Below, piece by piece: positions 53,392-64,000 of a stretch of 64,000 bases of DNA. The notes below the pieces were generated by a model. That model worked only from the letters and a program-made list of their open reading frames with translations. It made no database searches and was not told where the DNA came from. The stretch covers positions 20,208,721 to 20,272,720 of the forward strand of contig NW_025062479.1 in the NCBI RefSeq assembly GCF_000002995.4, written 5' to 3'. The translations under genes and the position numbers were made by a program. The number at the start of each line of letters is the position of its first letter. The stretch's first letter is position 1. Source of the stretch: Brugia malayi (Eukaryota > Nematoda > Chromadorea > Rhabditida > Onchocercidae).

Positions 53392-54800
53392 TTCATGCTA
53401 TATTTGTATAGTGTTCTGAACATATACAGTAAGTACTCTCTGCTTAGATATTCTCCACCACACAATATTTTATGATTATTTTTGTACCACTTTTTTGGTT
53501 TTTTTTTTGTCTTATTATTTTAATCTTTTAGATATTTAAAAGTAAAAATATGCTATATATTTTTTATGCATATATCTTCTTCTTATAATAGTATTCTCTT
53601 GGGAATTGATCAAATTTTAATGATCAATTAATAATTTAGTCATTTAATTACTAAAATGGACAGAATTACAAACCGAATGATATAAATTATCTTAGTAATA
53701 TCAATTAATATTGTCAATAAAGAATTTGTAAAAGGAAATTCTAGGATTTTATCACGAATTCCATTTTAATCATTTTCTAATCGATGGTAACATTTTAATT
53801 TCATTGTTTTTAAAGAAAAAAAAAAAAAAAAAAAAATTGTGAAATAGATAAATTAACAGAACGATATATACAATACCTTCTTTCCTAATTCCTGTAATTA
53901 TTATCTTTTCCTTTCTTTTTTCCATACACTGATTAGAATCGGTAATATATTTGCTTAAGTAAAAAGATGGGACTAATAATTGCATGTGACACTTTTTCGG
54001 GTAAAGAAATAGTTATGATGCTATCGTATCGAAGTTATGATTAATTTCATCGTTAATAGATGTGATGCTTATCGATAATAATCACTAGAAGAGATGATAG
54101 GAAGGATATGAAGCGGGGATAAAAAAAGAAATGAAAAGAAAGAGGCAAAAATGAAGGAACTGAAAGAACAAATATTTCACATAATTAATGAACAAAAGAA
54201 AGAAAGAAAAAAGAAATAAAATTCATAAGAATCATTCGAATTCAAAAATAAACAGATTAATTGTTGACTGAAATAAATGAAATGAATTGAATTGAATTGA
54301 TTGAATGAATGAATGATTAAAGAAAGATAGAAAACAATCATCGGATTATATCTCTTATATCTTTCTTCCTGTCGTATCGTACAACCATTCAGAATGAAAG
54401 ATGAAAACAAAAATAATCAGAGAGAGAGAAAAAAAAAAAAGAAAATGAATGAAAAACAAACATTCATTCAAAAATGGTAATATCAGTAAGTAATAATGGC
54501 AATTTTTGTTACATTTCTTTTTTTTTTTAAAAATATTTTTCTTCATTTTTTCTTTGTTTTTTTGTTTTATCAAAATTTTATTCCATTTTTAATTCCACTT
54601 TTTTTGTTGTCTTTTTTAATGTAATTTAAAAAAAATTCTCTATTTTTTATCAGTCATCTTTCTGTCATCCATTTTTTTCATTTTTATTGCTAAGTTGATA
54701 TTACACGTAAAATATTGTTGTTTCTTTCGTTGTTTCATATTTGTGAATTGCGTGGAATACGTTAAGCGCATTACGCTTACAGCTAATTTTTTAGTTCATG

Positions 54801-54803
<3 letters not shown>

Positions 54804-54845
<42 letters not shown>
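54804..54845. repeat. AT dinucleotide microsatellite
   Basis: About 21 AT units with no interruption. Confidence 0.9.
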
Positions 54846-54848
<3 letters not shown>

Positions 54849-54960
54849 GTAATGTAAAAATTTTATCCAATAAATTGAATAATAATTATTTTGCGCATTT
54901 ATTTTTTATTTTCCTATAAGATATTAAAAAAGAAAAATATAATAAAATATGTCAGATAAG

Positions 54961-55340
54961 ATGTGATATTTTAATAAATTATTTAATATTTTCAATTTAG
55001 TGCATCATTTCTATAGTGTGTTTCCTCTTATCTATTTATGATGAATGTTTACTCGTATCTTATGATATCATTTAATCTTATCATGCGCATGCAACGAATA
55101 TTTATTTGATTTTCACTTGCATATAAAATGTCGTACTAAATTAATGGCATACATATATACATAATATATAAATTATTGATTTGGGCAAAAATATATTGAT
55201 GATAAGATTTACGATATCGAAAAAAAAGTATAACAAATTATTTCGAAACTATAACAAAAATAAATATAATAAAGTGTAAAAGATGATAATTTAATTAATG
55301 ATTTGATATTTTCATTTAGTACATCATTTTTATAGTGCGA
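54961..55340. repeat. Diverged direct repeat pair (about 60 bp each)
   Basis: Copy 1 at 54961-55020 and copy 2 at about 55280-55339 share the order GATATTTT, AATTTA, TAGTGCATCATTTCTATAG (TAGTACATCATTTTTATAG in copy 2) and TGTG/TGCG. They are about 320 bp apart in the same orientation. Confidence 0.65.
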
Positions 55341-56528
55341 AAAGGCTTCTTTTTTTATTATCTACCTTTACTAATTTTTTCTTACTTTAATTTTTTATTG
55401 GTTTCAAGTTGGGACAAAATTTAATTAGAATTTAGTCTTAAATTTTTTATATGTTGCCTAACTACCAATTGTTTTTTCATTTATTTCTTACATTGTTCTG
55501 TTTATTCGGTTTTTTTTTTGCAATGTATTTTGTAAATTTAGCTATTATTTATTATTTTCAATCGCGCTATCCTATTGTACTATGTCAAATTTGAATAGAT
55601 TTTCCTTTAATAAGACAGTTAATGTTGTTTATTGATTTTGGTTGTTACAAAATACCTGTTTAATGTTAATTAAATTTTACTGATAGTGAAAAAGGGCTGT
55701 TAAAAAGGAAAGAGAACATTTTGAAATTTAAAAAAAAAAAAAAAAAAAATCGTAAATAAACAAACTAAAGAGATAAATTTCGAGCTGATGAAGAAAATTT
55801 TTTGGTTACACACAAATAATGAAATAATGCACAATCAAAATTCATTTATTCTATCCCTGTACGTTTTTTTTTTTCTTTTATCTAAATCTTTTGTTATTTT
55901 TTTTGTCTTTTTTATTGATGATGTTCAGACTTTGTTAATTTAATATTTAATTGATTATTAATTGTGCATAATGCATTTAAAGAAAGAAGTAGAAATTAAA
56001 TTCAGTAACTATTAGATGTATCCATAGATAAAAGATATTCGAAATGGAATAAATTTTTTTACAAGTATGAGAAATGAAAAATTTAATATATTGTCTGAAG
56101 TAGGACAATTAGAAATAATAATAATAACAGTCGAAATAACAATAAAACAATAGAACAGCACGAACAATAATTTCAAGAATGGAAAAGTCTGACTAAGTAT
56201 TACACTTAACAAAATTAATTTGTTGCTTGTATTCCAGTTTTGAAAACAAAATGTGTTTTGTAATTGAATTGTTGACCTATGAAATATTAGCTTTCGAAAT
56301 CATATAATAGTAAGAATGAAAATAATAATAATAATAAATAAATAATAATAATAAATAATAAGTAATAATAATAATAAATAATAATAATAGTATTTTTTGG
56401 TTCTTCTGGAATAAAATTTATCATTTCTTCATTGTCCCATTTGGAGAAGTTAATTTGGTATTTCAAAAACACAAACAAAAAAGGAAGGAAAAGATTTCAT
56501 CATATTTATTTATTTATATTAGAGCAAG

Positions 56529-56608
56529 TGCTAATTTGAGTATTTAATTACATAGTAACCATATACTATAACAAAATGCTAATTTAAATACTTGATTACA
56601 TAGTAACA
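56529..56608. repeat. 31-bp direct repeat pair
   Basis: TGCTAATTTGAGTATTTAAT...TACATAGTAAC at 56529-56559 recurs at 56578-56608 with four substitutions. The start-to-start distance is 49 bp. Confidence 0.75.
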
Positions 56609-58519
56609 AGCCTTCTTTTTCCATTTTTTTTCCACGAATGATTCGTTTTTATATGATTTTATCGAGTTATTCAATTCATATATATCATTCCACATTTATT
56701 TATTATTTCCAATACATAATCTATGCAAAATGTATGTAATGGAACAATTTTTTCTTTATTGTATAGCTTGTATTTAACAATTACTAATGATAAATTTAAT
56801 ATAAATATCAAAGAATGAAGCACAATTACTACCAAATAATTGTTATCATTTGATTTAATTCAAATACATTGGAAATTTTGTACTAATTTATTTTTCTTAT
56901 GGTCCTTGAAAATTTCTTTTTTTTTTTGAATTTTAATCAAATCTTTGTTTATTTTTTACCATTAAATTAATTATTATTTTGATATTATAACAATAATTGG
57001 CTTCAAATTAAATGGAATTATTATTATTATTATTTTTTTTTTTTTGCTCAATTTTATTTGTTCACTTTTTTCCTATTTGTTTACTTTTAATTTATTTTTT
57101 GTTTCAATATTTTATTTTCAATCTTTTTTTTGATTCGCATCATTTAAAAGATTGTAGTCTGCAATATAATTACAAAAATAACTTTCCATTCAAATTTCTT
57201 CGCCATAATTTAAAATAGTTATTTATTTTCTATTCAAATTTCGAAATGAATATTTCCGTAAATAATATAGAGGTTATTGTTTCATTTTAAAATGATTGTC
57301 ATATTTAACATATTAATACTATTTATTTTTGCAAAAGCAATTCATTGGAATGATAATTAAAGAAATTAATAATCGTTTTTCTTCTCATTTCGTTTAGGAT
57401 TTTGAAATGAGCATCTTATACTATAACTGAAAATGAATCAATTAGCACAATTTTAAATAATACATCGACTTTTCTTTCCAAAAATTATTCATTAATTTAA
57501 ATTGAATGAAAATGAAATGGATATATAATAGAATTGCTTAATCTCAAAGGTAGGAATTTTTCAGTAAAGCTATTTGAATTAATGTTCAAAATTTTACTTG
57601 CTGAAATATTCATAGCAGCCTAAGAAATTAATATTCATAAGTTCAGCTTTGTTTAAGAATAGCTAGTAAATTTTTCTTGTCAACTTTTTCATTTTAGGCT
57701 TATATTGTATGGGAAATTTTTTTCCATCTGCGATGTATTTTCTATTCCAAATTATTATTTGCCTGGAAAATACTTTTGCTTTATTAATCATTTTGGCAAA
57801 TAATAAATTGATTACTTAAGATTTTATTCTAAGCAACAATTTTTTCACTCATTTTCGTAATTACTCCAGTAAAATTTGTTGTTTAGGAGAAACATATAGA
57901 TAATAAAAAAATTTGATATTTAAGAGGAATAAATAGATGATAATTTTTATAATTTCCAAATCTTGAAAGCAATGTTAAATAACCTTAAAAATGACTTTAT
58001 CATATTTGAAAATTATTTAAGGTATGATTTTTCAGATTAATTGACTCTATTTCTCTCCAATTAAAAAAAAAAAAAAAGAAAAATCGGAATCCAATAAAAT
58101 TATTACCTGAACGAATATATGGCTTAAATAATTACTTATTATAAACTAATCAGCTAAATAGCATTTTGGTAATATACTTGAAAGAATATTATTAAATAAT
58201 ATTCAAAATTTCATACCAACAACGTGAGAAAATTTCGTTAGCAACTGATTTATCACAAGCGAACAATCTATGTTTTCAATTTCTTCCTTCTTTTCTAATT
58301 CTTTCTAAACGATCAAATTATAATACATAACATTATTACCTAATAAATTTCATCTTTAAAAAATATTAATTTGAAGAGGTTTCTTCAGAATAAAAGTAAT
58401 AATTTGAAAAAATTTCCGATTTGATTAAAAAGTACAAAATTTTGAAAGTTTAATTTTTGAAATGCAGGATATTTGCTCAGCAAAGTTTTGCCTTATCTTT
58501 GTTTCTTTTTCCTTCCTGT

Positions 58520-58611
58520 CGACTAATAGAAAACTACTAATAGAAAAAACTAATAGAAAAAATTAAGTGAACTAATAGAAAAAATTGACTAATAGAAAAA
58601 ATTAAGTGAAA
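58520..58611. repeat. Short minisatellite built on ACTAATAGAAAAAA
   Basis: Five copies of ACTAATAGAAAA with variable extensions occur in tandem. Two of them are followed by an identical AATTAAGTGAA. The degenerate unit length is about 14-26 bp. Confidence 0.8.
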
Positions 58612-61065
58612 TTTTGCTTTTTTTTTCAATTTTCATTTTTTGATGCATTCATTTGTTATTTATTTTCTTCATTAATCTGTTTATTTACTTACTGATTTCA
58701 TTCCATTCATTTCATTTTCTTTTATTTCGTTTCATTCCATTCGCATCCTCTCTTCGTGATTTGAAAGGCAAAAAAAAAGTGGAAAAAATGAAATTTAAAA
58801 GAATTGATTAAAAGGAATGATAAGAAGCAAACGTATATAGTTATAATATCATAACTTATCATAATATCATATTTAACATTTATCACAAGTTTGCTGCTCA
58901 GAAGATGATATCAATGCAGGATATCATATGTCAAATCTCTCATCAGATTGTAGTAACTGGAGAAGAAAAACTTTTGCTAAGTGAAAATTCCATTAGTTAT
59001 TAATGAAAAAATAAAGTTAATCTTTTCAAAAAATATTTTGATTAAATTTTTTCCAACTTTTCACAATTACTCAGTACTTGCACGACTTAACAATTCCTGT
59101 ATTTTTTTTAAATAAAAGGAAAATTGTTATTATTATTATTATTATTAATTATTATTTGAATGACCTTTATCTTAATGATTTTCAAAACATTTGTGAGAAA
59201 TGACTGTTATTGATTAATTATGAAAACTTTACAAAAATTGTGTGGAATTAATGCATTGATTTATGATATCAATTTAAATTAAACGTAGAAGACTATAATA
59301 AATAAGCATTTCTTTATCATTGAAGTTAATCAGTGATCATTTTCCTTTCCGTTTTTTCTTTCAGCGGTTTTTATAGGTTATCAATTTATCAGTTCTGTTA
59401 AAGATTACACAAAATTAATGTGTGAAAAGTTTTGTTTACCAAATGAACAGCTGCTTTCTTTAACAAACTTTTGATTGAATTTTTTTTCAAAAAAAAAAAA
59501 GTCATTGTTAACAATTTCCGCTTATTTTCATTATTTCTGGTACTTATTTTCATAACGCTACAAAAACTTGTTCTTAACGCGGAAATCAGTCATTAATTTT
59601 CATTTTAAATCAAAAAAAAGGTAAAGAGCAAAAAAAAAAGGAAAAAAAAATTGTTTATTTGATTGATGTCAAAATATCAAAGCACTAAATGTATTGCAAA
59701 GCAATAGTATTATAATTATTATAGCTAAATTTATAATTAAAATAAAAAATGAAATGATTGAATGAGGAGATGAATGATTAATTAAATAGTGGTTTGTAAA
59801 ATAGATAAAAGAAAATTTAGGTTTAATTTAAATTTAAAATGAAAGAAAAATTTTTTAATAATCAAATATTGTTTACCGTTTCTATTAAAAATTTGTTGAT
59901 AAGGTTGATATTAACATATATTCGAATCAAAATAAATTGCTGCTTAGTTTATTGAAATGGAGGAAACAGAGGGAGAGAGAGAGAAGGGTAGAGGGAGAGA
60001 GATAGGAAAAACATCAAAGATTGAAAAAATGAAAAAGGGAAGCGAACGATACAACATGAAATGCTTTTTTCACTTTATATCCACAGCAACAACACCAGCA
60101 ATTTTGTTTTGTTTTGTTTTTTTTGTTATTTTTTGACGCTTTTATTTCTGTCGGATCAAAATAATAACGAATTGACAGGCTGTGAAATTTTTATCGCATT
60201 CATCAAATTTACAAAAAAAAAAAGAAAGAAATTAAGTGTGTGTGTATGTGTAATGAAAAGTCATTTCGTTTCTTACCAATTTTACCCATTTATTTCATTT
60301 TTGTTGCGAAATGTTTGCATATGAATGCGACGAAATGAAATTAATTATTTCAGAAATTGTTGGAATTGTTAATATGTTTTTTTTTTTTTCAATATTTAGT
60401 TCGAAAGTAAATGACTCATTTCTATCATTCGTTATTATTATCGCTGTTTTTCGTCTCTTTAACTTTGTTATGTTCGTTACTTTTCTTTTTCCATCGTTTC
60501 GTAACTTTACCGGTTACTTTTTCATCTTTTTCAAAATGTTCCATTCTGTTTTCTCTCATTTTTTTTCGTCACTTTTTCTTTTCTAAAATTGTTTCCCTGA
60601 AAAATTTAACTTTCTTTTTAATTTTTTTTTTCTTTCTCGTCGAACTTTTTATTTATATTTTTAACGATTCATATGAAGCAAACAGACTAAATGGACTATG
60701 AAAGGAAAACAAATTAATTGAAATTTTTATAATAGATAAACAAGATGACATGAATAATAACAAACGGTGTTTTTTTCCTCTTTGTTTTTTTTTTTCTTTC
60801 TCCCTCCCTCTCTCTCTGTCATAAGTGAATTGAGGGTTAAGAAATAAATGAGAAAGGAATGGGAGAAAAAAGTAAAGGTTGCAAATTTAAAATGCCACAT
60901 TTAATTAATTAATTGGAGTCCAGCTTTAGAATTATCTAACAATCATAAACAGAGATCGACAAAAAAGAAGGAGGATGAAAGTTATAAATAATTGAGGTAA
61001 CAAACACCATATCAAATTTAATTACAAGTTGAATTTTTTCTTTCAAAATATATGTATATTATATA

Positions 61066-61077
<12 letters not shown>

Positions 61078-61120
<43 letters not shown>
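61078..61120. repeat. AT dinucleotide microsatellite
   Basis: About 21 AT units lie directly after an A run. An ORF with a Tyr-Ile repeat across it is an artefact. Confidence 0.9.
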
Positions 61121-61122
<2 letters not shown>

Positions 61123-61659
61123 GTATAAAGACAAAGATATGTTATTTACTCGAAAAAAGAAAGGAAAATTAAAATTGACTTGGCAGGGAAATGAGAACAA
61201 TTTTATTTAAGTATTAAAAATTTCCCTTTCCTTTTCTTTTTTGAAAAATATTAAAATTAAAAGTTAAAGAATTTTAATCGTTTTTTTTTTTTTGGAGAGG
61301 GGAAGGAAAATCATATTGGCCAATATTTATATAAACCCCGCGTCATTTCCATTCAAATAAGTCATAAGGCGGTATTGGTATAATGCTGATGATGGTGACA
61401 GTGACGCTAGTAGTGATAGTGGTGGTGGTTGTTTGGTAAATGATAGATTGATAGATACTATTGTTCAGAATTTGAAAAAAAAAAAAAAAAAAGAAAGGAA
61501 AGAAGAGACCGGTTCTTCTTCTTCTGTTTCTACAAATTCAATCACAAATGTCTTTTCAAACAATTACCATAAAAATTGGCCGACAAGTTTAATCAGTTAG
61601 TTTGTAATCATTCTCTTTATCTATGTACATTGTATATGTTTTTCAAGGTTATATACCAT

Positions 61660-61914
61660 TTATTCATTCATTCATTCATTCAATCAATCACTCAATCATT
61701 TAGGCATTTATTTATTTATTCATTCATTCATTCATTCATTCATTCATTCATTCATTCATTCATTCATTCATTCATTTATTCATTCATTCATTCATTCATT
61801 CATTCATTCATTCATTCATTCATTCATTCATTCATTCATTCATTCATTCATTTATTCATTCATTCATTCATTCATTCATTCATTCATTCATTCATTCATT
61901 CATTCATTCATTCA
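61660..61914. repeat. ATTC tetranucleotide array, about 255 bp
   Basis: Some 60 tandem ATTC units run on the plus strand. A degenerate stretch lies at about 61681-61715 (AATC/ACTC/TTTA variants) and isolated ATTT variants at about 61776 and 61852. Because 4 bp units repeat in frame every 12 bp, all frames stay open and a Phe-Ile-His-Ser ORF results, which is not a gene. Confidence 0.95.
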
Positions 61915-63499
61915 GTTAACTGATTCTCGGCGATAATAAATAGGCAATGAATGCTTTCTGCCCCATTTCATTTTCTCTCGTTTTTTCTTTTTTTCCCTCA
62001 TTTTTGTTTTTTTTTTTCCTTTTTCTTGTTTCATCCTTTGCTATTAATTGACTCTCTTTCTCTTTCTTTCTTTGTGTTTTTTTCTTGTCAATTTTATGCA
62101 TTTTAATTAGATTTAAATGCAAATTTCAACAAGGTTGATTCACCACTTTGATTGTATTGTATTGGTTTCATTCATTCTCTCTCTCTCTCTCATTCTCCTC
62201 CTTTTCTCTTTTTTCCTCTTTTGTTATTATTGTTAACTTATTTCAAATTTCTTCATACGAAAATGATTGATAATAGATTTCTTAATATCATAATTTAAGA
62301 ATTTTTGCCAGCTTTTGTTTACTTACAACTTTATGCCATCCTATCCTATTCTCTTAGATAGTTCCTTAACTTATCGAAACTAATCAATAAACATGCCAAT
62401 CATTTGCTTGTAAATATTTTTAAAATAAAACATTGTTAATATTTCGAGCATATTGTAAAAAATTTAGTTCAGATTTCAAGCTTTAACCTAAAATTTTCTT
62501 ATCAAATCGCAATCTTAAATTTTTGTTAAATATGTAAACTTTACCGAGTAATTTTCTCGTAACATTTTTGAATCTCTAGAATTCTCGGGAGAATTACACA
62601 CTTAGTTCGTAGCAGGCAAGAAGTTTTGTCATTCCATCAAAATTTTTGTTTTTGCATGAAAGCATTTGATAAGAAATAACGTTAGGTAAGGTAATACGCA
62701 TTTTTCTTTTTCAATATTATAACAGTATGTAAAGCTTATTATTAATAAATTCAATTCATGTAACGGTTATATATTACGCATATGCCATTAACATTCTTGT
62801 GTAACTTAAAATCATGTTATAATAATATATTATTTAATAAAAGAGAGGGAAATAAATATATTGGAGAAAAAGCATTGGGGAAGTTATTATTAATGAAAAG
62901 GTCCAGAAATTTTGCCGGACGTAATTTAATATATAAATTTAGCATGAATTGCGAAATTTCATCAATGGATAATAATTAATGAAGAGAAATGAAGGAGCAA
63001 GAGAGTAAAAGAGAGGGAGGGAGAGAGAGAGAGAGGAAGAGAAAGAGTAATGAATCTATTTTCTGAGTATACTACTTTTAATTAATTCAATGCTGTCTAT
63101 AATTTCCTTTAGAAAGTCAAATATTTAAAGTGCTAATTGAAAGCATTATTTACCAAATTGATCTTATCATAATTTTCATCTTTCGCTTTCCCGCATTATC
63201 ATCACAATATTGATCTTCGTCTTTCCTTCTCTTTTTTCACCACCATTATTATCACTGTTGTCATAATCATAATCATTGTACTCATTATAACTGTCATTGT
63301 CATTATCATCCATTGTTACTGTCATCACTATCATTATCACCACCATTATCACTGTCACTGACAATAATGACAACATTTCTCTTAAACAAATTCCTAAAAA
63401 TTTTCAGTAATTTTTTAAATGTACTAAATAAATATAAAATGTCGGCGAAAAAATTTTTTGATGTCGTTCTTGTTGTTGTCACAACCTTACAACATTCGC

Positions 63500-64000
63500 A
63501 GTAATTTTATTGTCCTTTACGATATCGTACAGTACCGCGCTTATACAGTAATAGGAAAGAAATGGAGAAGATAGTAAATACTAAGCAATACCAATAGTCC
63601 ACTAAGTGTTAGCCAAATTGTCGAGATTGAACTGAGAGACCTACGCCTGCAATGTTCCGAAACTGCACCTATAACGATTTTAATTCATTAATATTTGGGC
63701 ATCGGCTTATAGCAAAGAGGTCAGTCAGCAGTGAGAGTTGGTTTTAACATAACGTTAATTGCTTAGAAGAGTAGCTGTCTCTGTAGTATTTCGACATTGC
63801 AAGTCGATTTGGCTTATAACAAAGGAAGGAGATGACAACCTTTTAACAATTTTTAACAATTGAATATAACTTTGGCTGAAAAATTTTACGACAAATTTGG
63901 GAGCAATTTTTAGCATATTAAGCAGTAATGTTTGTTAACAGAATATAGCATTTTAGACAATGAAGATAATATGCTTAACTGTAATTGGAAGATGAATGTT
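63500..64000. other. More complex, less AT-rich segment at the right edge, identity unknown
   Basis: From about 63510 the sequence loses its homopolymers and gains G+C (for example TACAGTACCGCGC and GACCTACGCCTGC). No frame is open for more than a short distance. The word GGCTTATA.CAAAG occurs at about 63703 and 63812. It could be part of a repeat element or the beginning of the next gene's regulatory or untranslated region. Confidence 0.35.

Larger units (their letters stand above)
46330..64000. other. 17.7-kb AT-rich region without recognisable genes
   Basis: No reading frame here carries a conserved domain, and the ORFs present are translations of A/T-rich low-complexity DNA (Phe/Ile/Leu/Lys/Asn runs). 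The stretch holds numerous homopolymers, AT and ATT microsatellites, an ATTC array and several pairs of diverged short direct repeats listed separately. It may be plain intergenic DNA, or the large introns or 3' region of a gene whose exons lie outside the window. Non-coding RNA genes cannot be excluded by eye. Confidence 0.65.

Noticed and set aside
60061..60701. Overlapping Phe/Ser-rich plus-strand ORFs that look like membrane proteins
   Set aside because: The sequence is a T/TTC-rich low-complexity tract. No splice structure, family motif or codon bias supports a gene.
61660..61914. CRISPR-like repeat array
   Set aside because: The units are 4 bp with no spacers. This is a simple microsatellite in a eukaryotic genome.
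61576..61923. 115-codon Phe-Ile-His-Ser repeat ORF
   Set aside because: It is a direct consequence of the ATTC tetranucleotide array, which is open in every frame.

Overview
This is a eukaryotic window with intron-rich genes and very high AT content. It most likely comes from a nematode, and a clade III/filarial-type genome is my guess. Four things point to nematodes. Introns are short to medium, with TTTCAG-type acceptors. Six genes have an isolated acceptor 0 to 23 nt before the first ATG, as expected for spliced-leader trans-splicing. The presenilin is clearly of the SEL-12 type (Trp before the first catalytic Asp). Homopolymer, AT, ATT and ATTC microsatellites are abundant. The species cannot be named from the sequence alone.

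Layout. 1-4.7 kb is low-complexity AT-rich DNA. 4.7-6.8 kb (-) is NDUFV2, the 24 kDa iron-sulphur subunit of mitochondrial complex I. 9.6-18.7 kb (-) is a long, about 19-exon gene for a Smoothened-like seven-transmembrane protein with a cysteine-rich ectodomain. C. elegans lacks this Hedgehog-pathway component, which makes it the most interesting gene here. A 3-3.4 kb divergent spacer separates it from presenilin (+, 22.2-27.2 kb), the gamma-secretase aspartyl protease. Presenilin converges on a block of three minus-strand genes: LIPT1 (28.2-30.2 kb, lipoate metabolism), SNRNP40 (31.0-33.6 kb, U5 snRNP WD40 protein) and NOSIP (34.4-36.9 kb, U-box-like, spliceosome-associated). NOSIP lies head to head with CPSF2/CPSF100 (+, 37.7-44.7 kb), a subunit of the pre-mRNA 3'-end processing complex. 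A small cysteine-rich LU-domain-like protein follows (+, about 45.3-46.3 kb). From 46.3 kb to the end, 17.7 kb holds no gene I can support. It contains microsatellites, a roughly 255-bp ATTC array and several pairs of short diverged direct repeats.

Functional themes. SNRNP40, NOSIP and CPSF2 form a local cluster of RNA-processing genes, two of them sharing a roughly 0.8-kb divergent promoter. Presenilin and the Smoothened-like gene are two multi-pass membrane signalling proteins transcribed divergently from one spacer. NDUFV2 and LIPT1 are mitochondrial.

Exon models were built by hand by joining exons with GT/AG sites in compatible phase. For all main genes except the LU-like one, the joined frames give proteins close to the usual family length. 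Weak junctions and uncertain starts are flagged. I found no bacterial, viral or plasmid-like system and no CRISPR array.
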